From Arthrobacter sp. NtRootA1 (lineage in GTDB: Bacteria > Actinomycetota > Actinomycetes > Actinomycetales > Micrococcaceae), in assembly GCF_019976975.1 (NCBI RefSeq), contig NZ_AP024630.1, positions 4,836,001 to 4,900,000 of the forward strand: 64,000 nt of DNA. Reading direction: 5' to 3'. The translations under genes and the position numbers were made by a program. The notes below the pieces were generated by a model. It saw nothing but the letters and a program-made list of their open reading frames with translations, was not told where the DNA came from and did not search any database. The first letter of the stretch is position 1, and every line of letters begins with the position of its first letter. Shown here piece by piece: positions 1-8,261 of this stretch.

Positions 1-501
1 GGCCGCTGCTGCGCCGATGAAGGCGAACCAGATGTAGCCGGTCAGCGAACCGACGCCGAAAACATAGATGCCCACCACAACCGCAAGGGCCGCACCCGCG
101 TTGAGTCCCAGAATGCCGGGATCGGCCAGCGGGTTGCGGGCCACGCCTTGCATCGCTGCGCCAGCCAAGCCAAGGGCTGCGCCTGCGAGGAGGCCCAAGA
201 CTGTGCGGGGAATCCGGGCGATGACCACTGCGTGGTCGCCGCTTTCAGGATTGAAGTTGGTGATGGCTTCCCAAATGGTGGACAAGGGAAGCCCACGCGC
301 GCCGACCGCCAGGGATGCTGCGCAGGCAGCGACGAGTACGACGACGGCGGCCACCAGCCAGGCAGTGCGCCCGCTTGTGACTCTGGAACCGGTTCCCCCT
401 CCGGCCGCATTGCTCCGAGGGGCGCTATCCCGCTGGTCACCCGGCACGGATGTGCCGCCAACCTGCCCCACGGAAGCCGCCGTCGTCGTACTCAATTTCA
501 T
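1..501 (-). CDS. FecCD-type iron-siderophore ABC permease, partial (N-terminal part)
   Basis: The N-terminal 167 codons of a permease running off the left edge. It would move iron-siderophore through the membrane with the binding protein encoded just upstream. After a polar tail of about 45 residues comes a hydrophobic segment (WLVAAVVVLVAACAASLAVG), and near the edge the family hallmark GVARNPLADPGILGLNAGAA followed by further hydrophobic stretches. The ATG at 501 lies 5 bases after the stop of the binding-protein gene, so the two are one operon. The frame is open to base 1. Annotations in other frames here are shadows. Confidence 0.85.
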   Translation of the reverse strand, partial: MKLSTTTAASVGQVGGTSVPGDQRDSAPRSNAAGGGTGSRVTSGRTAWLVAAVVVLVAACAASLAVGARGLPLSTIWEAITNFNPESGDHAVVIARIPRTVLGLLAGAALGLAGAAMQGVARNPLADPGILGLNAGAALAVVVGIYVFGVGSLTGYIWFAFIGAAAA

Positions 502-506
502 TGCAG

Positions 507-1580
507 TTACTTGCCTGCCGCTTTGTCCGCGGCGCTGCCCAGCTGCGGCAGGAACGTATCCAGTGCCCACGGCAGGCTCAGCGGCGAGGAAGCGGAGATG
601 GACAGCGTAAGGGTCTGATCGGCGTCGGCAACGAGCGCGCCGGACTTGACGGCGGGTATCTGGCCCAGCAGGGGGTCAGCCTTGATGGCGTCGGCCGTGG
701 CGGCTTCGGGCACCCATGTCACGAAGACATCGGACTTGAGCTCGTTAGCCTTCTCAGCGGACCACGGGATGAAGAAGTCCTTGTTGGTCTTCGTGTTCTG
801 TTCCACTACCGGAGCGAGCTTCATGCCGATTTCCGAGAGGAAGCGCGGGCGGTTGTCGATGGCCGTGTAGACGTTCACGCCGTCACCCTTGGCCGGCTCC
901 AGGTTGCCGTAGATAAAGGTCTTGTCCTTGATCTGCGGGTACTTGGAAACCTTGTCCTTGACGGTGGCTTCCGTGTCTTCGATCAGCTTCTTGGCTTCGG
1001 CTTCCTTGCCGAGGGCCTTACCGATGATGGTGGTGCTTTCCTGCCAGGGCGTACCGTAGGCGAGCTCCGGGTAAGCAACCACGGGAGCGATTTCGGAGAG
1101 CTTCTTGTAATCGGCTTCCTCCAGGCCGGAGTAAGCGCCGAGGATCACGTCAGGGTTGAGCTTGGCGATCTCGGTGAAGTTGATGCCGTCCGCCTCGGAG
1201 AACTGCACGGGAGCCTTGTCCGAACCGAAGCCTGCGCCAAGCTTCTCCAGCGCGGCGTCCTTCCAGGGCGTGGAGCCCTTGTCGTTATTGCCCCACTCGT
1301 TCTTGGGAACGCCAACCGGGACAACGCCCAGGGCTATTGCGACGTCGTCGTTGACCCAGGAGATGGTGACTACGCGCTTGGGTTGTTCCTTGATGGTGGT
1401 CTCACCGAAAGCGTGCTTGATGGTCACGGGGAAAGCCGCGGTTTCTGCCTGCTCCGCTGCCGGAGTGGAGGTGGCAGGCCCGGTGGAGCAGCCAGTGAGG
1501 GAAAGGGCGACGGCGGCCAAAGCGGCTGTCGCGGTGCCTGCGGTCTTCAGCAGGGCGCGGCGTGGAAGAAGGGAAGCCAC
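507..1580 (-). CDS. Iron-siderophore ABC transporter substrate-binding lipoprotein
   Basis: A 357-residue secreted lipoprotein that captures ferric siderophore for the FecCD permease encoded downstream. It has a twin-arginine-like start (PRRALLKTAG), a hydrophobic segment and a lipobox LTGC, so the mature protein is anchored at the cysteine. The body has the periplasmic-binding fold expected for FecB/FepB proteins (PKRVVTISWVNDDVAIALG near the N-terminus, then ILGAYSGLEEADYKKLSEIAPVV). The start is GTG at 1580, chosen because AAGGAG lies 5 bases before it. Iron regulation is likely because a DtxR/IdeR box lies about 33 bases upstream. The ligand cannot be told from sequence. Confidence 0.9.
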   Translation of the reverse strand: MASLLPRRALLKTAGTATAALAAVALSLTGCSTGPATSTPAAEQAETAAFPVTIKHAFGETTIKEQPKRVVTISWVNDDVAIALGVVPVGVPKNEWGNNDKGSTPWKDAALEKLGAGFGSDKAPVQFSEADGINFTEIAKLNPDVILGAYSGLEEADYKKLSEIAPVVAYPELAYGTPWQESTTIIGKALGKEAEAKKLIEDTEATVKDKVSKYPQIKDKTFIYGNLEPAKGDGVNVYTAIDNRPRFLSEIGMKLAPVVEQNTKTNKDFFIPWSAEKANELKSDVFVTWVPEAATADAIKADPLLGQIPAVKSGALVADADQTLTLSISASSPLSLPWALDTFLPQLGSAADKAAGK

Positions 1581-1612
1581 GGGACTCCTTAGGTAAGGGA
1601 TGCGAACCTAAG

Positions 1613-1631
1613 TAAGGCTAGCCTAGCCTTT
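1613..1631. promoter_or_regulatory. DtxR/IdeR iron box
   Basis: The 19-mer TAAGGCTAGCCTAGCCTTT matches the known actinobacterial iron-box pattern TTAGGTTAGSCTAACCTAA at most positions and is itself nearly palindromic. It lies 33 bases upstream of the GTG of the siderophore-binding protein gene, where a repressor bound with Fe(II) would block transcription. Inferred from pattern and context. Confidence 0.75.
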
Positions 1632-1975
1632 GAATAATTACGAAACGTTTGCGTCACGTAATGTCCATGCTGCGGCATTGCTAAGATATCGGCAGCGGAC
1701 TACCGCTTCCAGAGAGAACGACGAGGAGATGAGCGTGCGCACGGTTTCAGTTGCTGCAGCCATGGTTGGCGAGGTGGCCATTTTGGCCTGCTTGGCACTC
1801 CCCCACCCGTCGGCATCACTCTAGGTACACGCCCTCCACAAGCACCCCTGTTTTCGGGTCTCTTTGCTGTTCGCGTTCTTTGCTGTGCCTTGCTTTCACC
1901 GATGACCGACGCTCCTTTCCAGCTCGCGCGCTCCTGTTCAGCGCGACGTCGTTCAATTCCGAAAGTAGCTTTGCC
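1632..1975. other. Intergenic stretch between divergent iron-uptake and FBP genes
   Basis: No convincing gene. The short open frames here have no ribosome binding site and no recognisable product. It should hold the promoters of the iron operon (leftward) and the FBP gene (rightward). A GAAACGTTTGCG sequence near 1642 looks like half a LacI-type site but has no partner. Confidence 0.5.
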
Positions 1976-2479
1976 ATGCAGAAAATCACTGCCCAACAAA
2001 TCCGTTCATCATTCATCAATGCCAGCCGGTCCGAAGCCGCCAAGCTCAACCTTCCCCGCGACTTTGAAACCATCGACTGGGACAACCTTGAATTCCTCGG
2101 TTGGCGGGACGAAAAAATGCCCCAGCGCGGGTACTTGGTGGTCCCGCACAGGGGCAAGCTCACAGGAATCATGCTCCGGGCGCCTGAAGGCGGCTCCGGA
2201 AAGAAGCGTGTGGTGCTCTGTGAACTGTGCCGCGACGTCTTCTCCAAGGACGACGTCTACCTGTGGGTCGCCAAGAAGGCCGGACAGTCCGGCAAGGACG
2301 GTAACACCGTGGGGACCCTGATCTGTGCCGAGTTCGGGTGCAGCGCCAATGTGCGCAAGGAACCGCCCGTCAATGAAATCAACCCGGACCCGGCCGTCGT
2401 CGTGGTCCGGCAGATCGCCGGCCTGGAGGAACGGACGGCCCAGTTCCTGGACAGGGTCCGAGGTACCTCCACCCGCTAA
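1976..2479 (+). CDS. FBP-type treble-clef zinc-finger protein
   Basis: A 167-residue soluble protein. The N-terminal half reads MQKITAQQIRSSFINASRSE and the C-terminal half carries CELC (about residue 82) and a second cysteine pair in CAEFGC, the arrangement of the treble-clef FBP C-terminal domain related to EF-G-binding/fibronectin-binding proteins. The role is probably ribosome- or EF-G-associated, by family. ATG 1976 is preferred over upstream in-frame starts because similarity begins there and the upstream sequence is low-complexity; the ribosome binding site (GAAAG) is weak. The stop is followed at once by the left arm of a palindrome that an IS110 element has split. Confidence 0.75.
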   Translation: MQKITAQQIRSSFINASRSEAAKLNLPRDFETIDWDNLEFLGWRDEKMPQRGYLVVPHRGKLTGIMLRAPEGGSGKKRVVLCELCRDVFSKDDVYLWVAKKAGQSGKDGNTVGTLICAEFGCSANVRKEPPVNEINPDPAVVVVRQIAGLEERTAQFLDRVRGTSTR

Positions 2480-2481
2480 AG

Positions 2482-2492
2482 GCAACGCGGGG
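2482..2492. terminator. Left arm of bidirectional terminator, split by IS110
   Basis: GCAACGCGGGG directly after the FBP stop codon is the exact reverse complement of CCCCGCGTTGC at 3919-3929, which directly follows the jetC stop on the other strand. With the IS110 element removed and one GG core kept, the two arms plus AT form a perfect 24-base palindrome between the two convergent genes, ending in AAA and TTT on either side. Confidence 0.7.
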
Positions 2493-2535
2493 TCACTTTC
2501 GGCCCATTAAGGTCTCTCCCATGGGCCGTAAGTGA
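2493..2535 (+). repeat. Inverted repeat at IS110 left end
   Basis: TCACTTTCGGCCCAT at 2493-2507 and ATGGGCCGTAAGTGA at 2521-2535 pair over 15 positions with one mismatch around a 13-base loop. It begins exactly at the inferred left tip. GTAAGTGACTG from the right arm recurs at 2613-2623. It may be a recognition structure or the 5' hairpin of the element RNA. Confidence 0.6.
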
Positions 2536-2559
2536 CTGTGAGGATTGGGGTGGCTGGTC

Positions 2560-2800
2560 TGGGACTGGCTGGCAGAGTGGTAGTAGTCGTTCTGCCTCGC
2601 GGGTGTGACTCTGTAAGTGACTGGCCCTGTAGAGGGTGCCTTTGAGTGGGATCTGTCCGTCCGCGGGGTGGAGCGGCCGGTACCGCCCGGCCCACCTCGG
2701 TAACTTGATCAGAAGGTTGTCCGCCCTCAGGCGTGACTCGTCACAGTGTTGTTCCGAAGTGACCTCTACCCGGGACCGGTACCGGCCGTTTTACGGCCCT
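2560..2800 (+). ncRNA. Candidate IS110 bridge RNA (donor-binding loop recognised)
   Basis: IS110 elements are known to encode a bridge RNA in the left end, with one loop matching the element's own joined ends and one the target. Here AGAAGGT at 2711-2717 equals the top strand across the predicted right-end/core/left-end junction. CCGAAGTGACC at 2754-2764 contains an 8-base exact reverse complement (AAGTGACC) of core plus left tip. Both lie inside an 11-base perfect inverted repeat, GGCCGGTACCG at 2675-2685 with CGGTACCGGCC at 2777-2787, giving a stem closing a donor-binding loop. Upstream CGCGGG (2598-2603) and CGCGGGG (2662-2668) match the flanking target arms and may be the target guides, but the palindromic target makes this weaker. 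Exact ends are unknown. Confidence 0.6.
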
Positions 2801-2838
2801 GACCACATCCGCGAATAGAGGAAGACGCCAGAACCGCC

Positions 2839-3903
2839 ATGACTATCGTCGCGCATTCCCGTCCTTTTGTCGTCGGCGTCGACACGCACGCCAAAAACCA
2901 TGTCTACGCCATCATCACCGCAGGCACCGGTGAATTGATTGCCACCCGGGCCTTCCCGACCACCGGGGCAGGCATCAACCGTGCCATCGCCTGGGTCGCG
3001 CGCCACACCGGCGCTGACCTGGCTGCCTTATGGGTCGTTGAAGGAGCCGCGTCCTACGGCGCCCTGTTGGCCGGCGCGGTCGGCGCCGCCGGCTACGAGG
3101 TCGCCGAAGCCGCGCGCATGGATGCACGTCAGGGAACCGGTAAATCCGATCCGCTCGACGCGCACCGGATCGCCGCAGCCGTTCTGCCCTTGGATGAGCA
3201 GCAGCTGCGCCAGCCACGGCTGAACGAAGGGGTCCGCGCCGCCTTGCGGGTCCTGGTCTGCGCACGGGAAGCCATGACCACCGACCGTACCCGGGCGGTC
3301 AACGCCTTGACCGCCCTCCTGCGCGTAAACGACCTCGGCCTGGATGCCCGCAAACCCCTGACCGGAGCACAGATCGCCGAGGCGTCCCGGTGGCGTTCCC
3401 GGGAGGAACCACTGGCACTGACCGTCGCCCGGTCCGAAGGGGTCCGGCTAGCCAAACGCATCAGCGAGCTCGACGCGGACATCAAAACCAACAACCGCCA
3501 AATCACAGAACTGGTCCAAATAAGCGAAGCCGCCCCGCTCCTGCAGGAACCAGGCTTCGGTCCCGTCACTGCCGCCATCTGCCTTACCGCCTGGTCCCAC
3601 CACGGACGGCTCCGCTCAGAAGCAGCCTTCGCGTCCCTAGCCGGGGTCAACCCGATTCCGGCGTCCTCCGGCAACACCGTCCGGCACAGACTCAACCGCG
3701 GCGGCGACAGAACCCTGAACAAAGCCCTGCACATGGTCGCCCTGAGCAGAATGACCTTCGACCCGGCCACCATCGGATACGTCCACAAACGACAAGCCGA
3801 AGGACGAACCAAAAAGGAGATCCGCCGGTGCGTGAAACGCTATCTCGCCCGACGGACCTACCGAACCCTTAACGCCACAAACACGGACCCACGCCACCCT
3901 TGA
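2839..3903 (+). CDS. IS110-family transposase (DEDD recombinase)
   Basis: A 354-residue recombinase. The N-terminal RuvC-like domain shows GVDTH (D15), VVEGA (E68) and SDPLDAHR (D104, D107), giving the DEDD set. The C-terminal Transposase_20 domain shows EPGFGPVTAA and FASLAGVNPIPASSGNTVRH, including the serine region (S276/S277) used for strand exchange in this family. Length is normal and the frame intact, so it could be active. Codon use in the last third is unusually rich in A and C. It would work with the RNA encoded in the 346 bases upstream. Confidence 0.95.
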   Translation: MTIVAHSRPFVVGVDTHAKNHVYAIITAGTGELIATRAFPTTGAGINRAIAWVARHTGADLAALWVVEGAASYGALLAGAVGAAGYEVAEAARMDARQGTGKSDPLDAHRIAAAVLPLDEQQLRQPRLNEGVRAALRVLVCAREAMTTDRTRAVNALTALLRVNDLGLDARKPLTGAQIAEASRWRSREEPLALTVARSEGVRLAKRISELDADIKTNNRQITELVQISEAAPLLQEPGFGPVTAAICLTAWSHHGRLRSEAAFASLAGVNPIPASSGNTVRHRLNRGGDRTLNKALHMVALSRMTFDPATIGYVHKRQAEGRTKKEIRRCVKRYLARRTYRTLNATNTDPRHP

Positions 3904-3918
3904 CAACCATAGAAGGAT

Positions 3919-3929
3919 CCCCGCGTTGC
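3919..3929. terminator. Right arm of bidirectional terminator, split by IS110
   Basis: CCCCGCGTTGC followed by TTTA, directly beside the jetC stop codon (3931-3933, minus strand). It is the exact partner of the arm at 2482-2492. Confidence 0.7.
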
Positions 3930-3930
3930 T

Positions 3931-6900
3931 TTAGCGCAGGACGATATCCACTGGGTTGGCTTCCGACCGCCATGCGCCGGGCTCTCCCGGGCCTGCGATG
4001 ACGGGAGCCGTGAGCACGCCGGAGCGGTTGGTCCGCTTGTCGCGAAGGATTTCCGTGACCGAGCCAAGGTGGCGGGACAGATCGATCACGTTTTCCGGCG
4101 CGGCCAGCAACAACTGGAAGCCGAATTCGTGAAGCGCCTTGATTCCGGCACCGGCGAATTCCTCGGATGCCAGCACGAACGCTTCGTCCATCATCACGGT
4201 GCCGTAGGTAGTGAAGCCCTGCTCTGCAATACCCAGCTGGTAGCTCAGCGCCGCGGCCATGATGAACGCCGTGAAGCGCTGACGTTCACCGCCGGACATG
4301 GAGCCCGTATCGGCATGCATAAAGACCTCGGTCTTCTTCTTGCCGGCCTTCCCGGTTTTCGCCGACTTCGCGGCCACCTCCCTGTGCTCCTTGCATTGGA
4401 TAAACAGGTGGCCGCGGACGTCCAACACTTCGGCGCGCCAGCGGCGGTCCTCAGGGGTTTGGGAACCGAGACGCTTCACCAGGGTCTCCAGGGACTTGTA
4501 GCGGGCGGTGAGCTCGGCGTCGTCGTCGGCCTCTGTTCCAGCAGCGGCAGATGCGCTGCGGGAGGGCCGCGTGTGTTTGGCCTTCAGCGCGTTCTGGATC
4601 GCATCCTTGAACTGCTTGGCCGTAGCCGGAAGCGTCTGCTTGATGTCCAGTTCCAGGTAGCTGCCCTCGTGGAAATTCACCTCGGACAGGATGCCGTTGA
4701 GGGGCAGGATCCGGCTGGTGATACTCCGGCGCTCCTCGTCCAGCAGGTGCAGGAGCGTACTGAACGATTCGTGCGTGCGCTGGTTGAAGAACAGTCGGAA
4801 CTCGGCCTCCTGGGCGGGTAAGCCATCGCTCACGATCGCGTGATATCGCGATTCGAAGTCCCCGGCAGCCCCAATGGACGTGCCATGGTCAGCGCTGATG
4901 GCGCTGCCCCAATCGCGCACGAAAGCCTCGAATATTCGCGTCAGACGCTCTGCCGTAGCCTGGCTGCGTGATTCGGCGGCGTGCAGCTCGTCGAGCAGCT
5001 TGTTGCGGACGCTGTTGGCCAGGTTGTCGAGTTCGTAAAGCTCGGATACCTCGCCGACGCCGGCAAAGTACGGTTCCAGCGCGGCTACGGTAGAGCCCGA
5101 CGGCGGTGCTTGCTCAAGCTTCAACCTGGCGGCATCGAGCAGGCCGTCAGCCGTGATCATCTTTTGGTCGAGCGCTTTGTATTCACTCTGCAGCACGGCC
5201 GCCGCACCTGTGGAGGACTGGTGCTTTTCCCGTACGGCCTCGATGTTGGCACGCAACGGTTCAAGGTCCGCCTGGGCAGCCAATGCGTCAGAAAGCCGCT
5301 GCTCAATCCGCGCGAGCTCGTCCGCGGCGACCGCTGCGGAGACCTGTTCCCACGGACGCTCATCCTCGGCCACCCTTCGAAGGGCTTCCAATTGCCGGGC
5401 CATCCCTTGGTGGGAATCCTCACGGCTTTGCGCCAATTCGGCAGCCTTGGCCAGCTCGTTTTCCAGCTCGCCAACCCGGGCCGCCACGAGTTCAAGCTTG
5501 GATGCATTGTCGAAGCCGAGGACATAATCCTGCCGGCTCGTGAAACGGTCGTCCTTTTCCACGGTGTGCCGGTTGCGTTTGACCACGCCACCGAGGCTGA
5601 GGCCCTTGTCCATCGCCGCAAGCTCGTCCGGGTCCTCCACGCACGGGTACGCGAAGTCCAAGGCGATCCGCTCGCGGATCCATGCCCCGGCGTCGGCGTT
5701 GGCGCCCGAGGTGAGGATGCTCAACTTAGTCAAGAGGTCGCCGTCGGACACGTCCTCCACAGCCATCGCGCCACCGGCAACGGGTTTGGACACATCCACT
5801 GCACGCAGTGCGCCCCGGACCGTGTTGTCGTTCAAGTACCGTGTAACCGCAGCGAAGTGCTCTCCTGGAACCAACAGCGTGGTGGCGAGGTTGCGCAGTG
5901 CACGTTCCGCGGCCGGGCGCCACTGATCCTGGCCCTCGGCGAGGTCGATCAGCTCACCGCCGAAGGGCATCCGCTCCTCGGGGATGCCGGTTGCGGCTGC
6001 AATCGCGGCTCTGTTCTCAATACTCGACGGCGGCAGCAAAGACTTGCGCGACCGCAACGACAGCAGCTCCTGCTCAGCCGCAGCCAGCTCGCGTTTCCTG
6101 GTCGCGTGGCCGTCGAAGGCCTCGAAACGGAGCTCCTTCAGAGCCTCCGAATCGTCCTTCAACTCCGCCGAACGGGCAGCTGCCTGCTCATGGGCCTGGT
6201 CCCAGCCCTCGGCCGACCATTCAAGGTTCAGCCCAGCATCGGCCAGCGCCTTCCGGGCAGATTCCTCCACCTGTTGGCGCAACTTCAGACTGACGCGGGC
6301 GTTCTCCAACGACTGCTCGATAGCCGAAATCGCGTTACCGCCGCGGTTGTTGTAATCCAGCTCCAGCTCACGGAGCTCCTTGGCCAAAGCATCCCGGACC
6401 GTGCGCTCGGCAGCGAGTTCCTGGGCCTTGGACTGTGCCAATTCCTTGAAACGCGCCAAGGTCTTGGCGTGGACAGTGACCGCAAGCTGCTGCTTGTAAG
6501 CCTCGAATTCCTCGCCAGCCAACTCGCGAAGCCTGTTCGCATCTAGCAAGGCCTGCGCATAGTCCTTGTTCAGCCCCGGAACCGGTGCCAGCTGGTCGCG
6601 CTGCTGCCGGACATCCTCCAACCGCTGCCGAATGGACATCAGGTTGCTGAACTCTTCCACCACATCGTCCGCCGCTGCGAGCGTTGCCGGAGCATCAAGT
6701 ACCTGGTCGCGGAAGAACGTATTAACGCTGCCGCCAAGGCCTTTCCCGGCCTGAATGACACGCAACAGGGGAAGCGCTTGGTCGGAGTTGATGCCGAGGA
6801 GCCTTCGGAACCGCTCGGCGAACGCCTTGTGCACGTCGAAGACCTGGCCGTCCGGGAAGATCCCCTCCAACGCCCCCTTGGTGAACCTCTTTTGGGCAAT

Positions 6901-7401
6901 CCCCTCGATCGCTTCCAAGTCCAGGGGCTTGTTGTCGATCACATAAAAACGCCCGACGCTGGGCTCCGTGCCATTCTTCGGCAAATCAAACAGCGCAGAG
7001 ACCGTCACCTTCGTGCCTGCCGCATTATCAAACGTCAGTGCGACGGCGGACCACGTGGCACCAGGGCGCTGGAAGGCACTGGCCGAACCATCGCCAACAG
7101 CCTTATCACCGACCTTGCCCCGCATATAAGTAAACGTGGTTCTCTTGTCCTCCACAGCCCCACCTGAACGCTGCGCCGCAGCCTCATTGGACCGCGGGCG
7201 CGCATCAAACACGCGGAGCATGGCATCAAACAGCGTCGACTTGCCGACGCCCGAATTGCCCGTCAGAAGGGTCCCGTTCCGGTCCACGTGCATCGTATGG
7301 GCCCCATGGAAGGTGCCCCAGTTGACCACCTGCACCAAGGCCAAACGCATCTGCCCGGGGTTCGTCAGCTCGCCGAGCGGGAGCATGCTTGCGATCGTCA
7401 C
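3931..7401 (-). CDS. jetC: JetC/MksB-like SMC-family ATPase
   Basis: A 1156-residue SMC-like ATPase, the motor of a Jet (Wadjet) or MksBEF condensin complex that binds and extrudes DNA loops. Walker A GNSGVGKS is at residues 48-55; a long charged coiled-coil-type middle follows; near the C-terminus are the signature SGGERQ (1036-1041) and Walker B VMMDEA (1069-1074). The start is GTG at 7401, overlapping the jetB stop in GTGA, so translation is coupled. Its stop lies directly against the split terminator, so the operon ends here. In Wadjet systems a jetD nuclease gene normally follows; none is present. Confidence 0.9.
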   Translation of the reverse strand: MTIASMLPLGELTNPGQMRLALVQVVNWGTFHGAHTMHVDRNGTLLTGNSGVGKSTLFDAMLRVFDARPRSNEAAAQRSGGAVEDKRTTFTYMRGKVGDKAVGDGSASAFQRPGATWSAVALTFDNAAGTKVTVSALFDLPKNGTEPSVGRFYVIDNKPLDLEAIEGIAQKRFTKGALEGIFPDGQVFDVHKAFAERFRRLLGINSDQALPLLRVIQAGKGLGGSVNTFFRDQVLDAPATLAAADDVVEEFSNLMSIRQRLEDVRQQRDQLAPVPGLNKDYAQALLDANRLRELAGEEFEAYKQQLAVTVHAKTLARFKELAQSKAQELAAERTVRDALAKELRELELDYNNRGGNAISAIEQSLENARVSLKLRQQVEESARKALADAGLNLEWSAEGWDQAHEQAAARSAELKDDSEALKELRFEAFDGHATRKRELAAAEQELLSLRSRKSLLPPSSIENRAAIAAATGIPEERMPFGGELIDLAEGQDQWRPAAERALRNLATTLLVPGEHFAAVTRYLNDNTVRGALRAVDVSKPVAGGAMAVEDVSDGDLLTKLSILTSGANADAGAWIRERIALDFAYPCVEDPDELAAMDKGLSLGGVVKRNRHTVEKDDRFTSRQDYVLGFDNASKLELVAARVGELENELAKAAELAQSREDSHQGMARQLEALRRVAEDERPWEQVSAAVAADELARIEQRLSDALAAQADLEPLRANIEAVREKHQSSTGAAAVLQSEYKALDQKMITADGLLDAARLKLEQAPPSGSTVAALEPYFAGVGEVSELYELDNLANSVRNKLLDELHAAESRSQATAERLTRIFEAFVRDWGSAISADHGTSIGAAGDFESRYHAIVSDGLPAQEAEFRLFFNQRTHESFSTLLHLLDEERRSITSRILPLNGILSEVNFHEGSYLELDIKQTLPATAKQFKDAIQNALKAKHTRPSRSASAAAGTEADDDAELTARYKSLETLVKRLGSQTPEDRRWRAEVLDVRGHLFIQCKEHREVAAKSAKTGKAGKKKTEVFMHADTGSMSGGERQRFTAFIMAAALSYQLGIAEQGFTTYGTVMMDEAFVLASEEFAGAGIKALHEFGFQLLLAAPENVIDLSRHLGSVTEILRDKRTNRSGVLTAPVIAGPGEPGAWRSEANPVDIVLR

Positions 7402-8261
7402 TTCTCTGTCCCGTCAGTCGTGGTTCCGTCCGCGGCGGGGGCGGCATCGGCGTCGTCGTCCTCGGAATTGGAATTGGATTCTGAATCTGAGATGTCCAGC
7501 AACGGCTCTGTGCCCGACTCGTCGGCTGCTACGGCGATGAGAGCCTCTATTTGGGCTGGAATGTCACCGATGTTCTCGAAGGGGAGAGCCAGCGGGAGGG
7601 CGTTGCTGATGGTGTACGTGTCGTCCAAGGGGGTGGGGAGGAGGAGTTGGCGGGCCAGGAGTTTGGTGATGGTGCGGGTGACGACGTCGGAATCGCGGAG
7701 TGCATCCTGCTGGCCTGCGGGCGTGTAATTGGCGACGAGGTCCGAGATCTCTTCGCGGGTGATCGTGGGGTCCGTCTGGGCTGTCACGTGACGGTCTAGG
7801 AGGAGGCGCAGGCGGAGCAGGACGATGGTTTCCACTCGGCTCAGTGCACGCTGCTGCCGCAGGATGCTTGATCGTGAGCTGGCACCGACGATCTCCGGGT
7901 CGACGGGGCGGAGGACGGCGATCTTACGGTCGTGATCGAGCTGCAGGGTGAGGAACAGTTCGGAGAGGCGGCTGCGGAGGATGAGCTGGTTGTCCAGGAG
8001 CGTCGTCCATAACTTCTCGTCGCGGCCGCCGTCGACGTAGGGGCCTTTCAGCAGTTTGACCAGCGCGTGACGGACCTTCATGGGCAGCACACCTGTGTCA
8101 CCGGGGAAAAGCGCCGCGCCGTCAACGAATGTGTCCCGCGGGGTAACGCGAAATGGGTCACCGTGGTTGGCGGGAGGCGCCGTTTCAGCCGGGACTTCAG
8201 CCTCCTCAAGGGTGACGTGCTCCTCCTCGGTGACGTCCGTCGTCGTGATTTCCTCAGTCAT
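7398..8261 (-). CDS. jetB: JetB/MksE-like DUF4194 protein
   Basis: A kite-type winged-helix subunit (DUF4194) that bridges the SMC-like ATPase and the kleisin. The core reads VRHALVKLLKGPYVDGGRDEKLWTTLLDNQLILRSRLSELFLTLQLD and later LLRLRLLLDRHVTAQTDPTITREEISDLVANY. The N-terminus (TEEITTTDVTEEE) and C-terminus (SDSESNSNSEDDDAD) are acidic, low-complexity tails. The start is uncertain: ATG at 8273 gives four extra residues, but ATG 8261 has GAGG 8 bases upstream and overlaps the jetA stop, so it is preferred. It lies between jetA and jetC with overlaps on both sides. Confidence 0.88.
   Translation of the reverse strand: MTEEITTTDVTEEEHVTLEEAEVPAETAPPANHGDPFRVTPRDTFVDGAALFPGDTGVLPMKVRHALVKLLKGPYVDGGRDEKLWTTLLDNQLILRSRLSELFLTLQLDHDRKIAVLRPVDPEIVGASSRSSILRQQRALSRVETIVLLRLRLLLDRHVTAQTDPTITREEISDLVANYTPAGQQDALRDSDVVTRTITKLLARQLLLPTPLDDTYTISNALPLALPFENIGDIPAQIEALIAVAADESGTEPLLDISDSESNSNSEDDDADAAPAADGTTTDGTEK

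Larger units (their letters stand above)
2493..3914 (+). mobile_element. IS110-family insertion sequence
   Basis: One DEDD-transposase gene with a long non-coding left end (346 bases) and a very short right end (11 bases after the stop), typical of the IS110 group. Ends were placed by rejoining the interrupted palindrome: GG at 2491-2492 and GG at 3915-3916 are the likely duplicated core dinucleotide. No terminal inverted repeats flank it, as expected for this family. A TTGACA at 3900-3905 overlaps the transposase stop and could serve as a -35 box when the ends join in a circle. The element separates two convergent genes and breaks neither reading frame. Confidence 0.85.

Noticed and set aside
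42..618. Several open frames on both strands over the iron permease gene
   Set aside because: They are out-of-frame shadows; only the minus-strand frame from 501 gives FecCD motifs.
507..1592. Long plus-strand frame 450-1592 over the siderophore-binding gene
   Set aside because: Antisense shadow; composition is Gly/Arg/Leu-rich with no recognisable domain.
1642..1653. GAAACGTTTGCG as a LacI operator upstream of the iron genes
   Set aside because: Single half-site without partner or LacI gene nearby; similar to the sites at 51780 but probably chance.
2482..3929. Terminal inverted repeats of the IS110 element
   Set aside because: The 11-base inverted repeat flanking the element belongs to the interrupted target palindrome, not to the element.
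4069..6546. Long plus-strand open frames opposite jetC (for example 4981-6546)
   Set aside because: High-GC antisense shadows without ribosome binding sites or domains, lying opposite a clear SMC-like ATPase.
3931..7401. jetC as the housekeeping SMC condensin
   Set aside because: It lacks the hinge and flanking genes of SMC and is linked to DUF4194 and DUF3375 genes, as in Jet/Mks systems.
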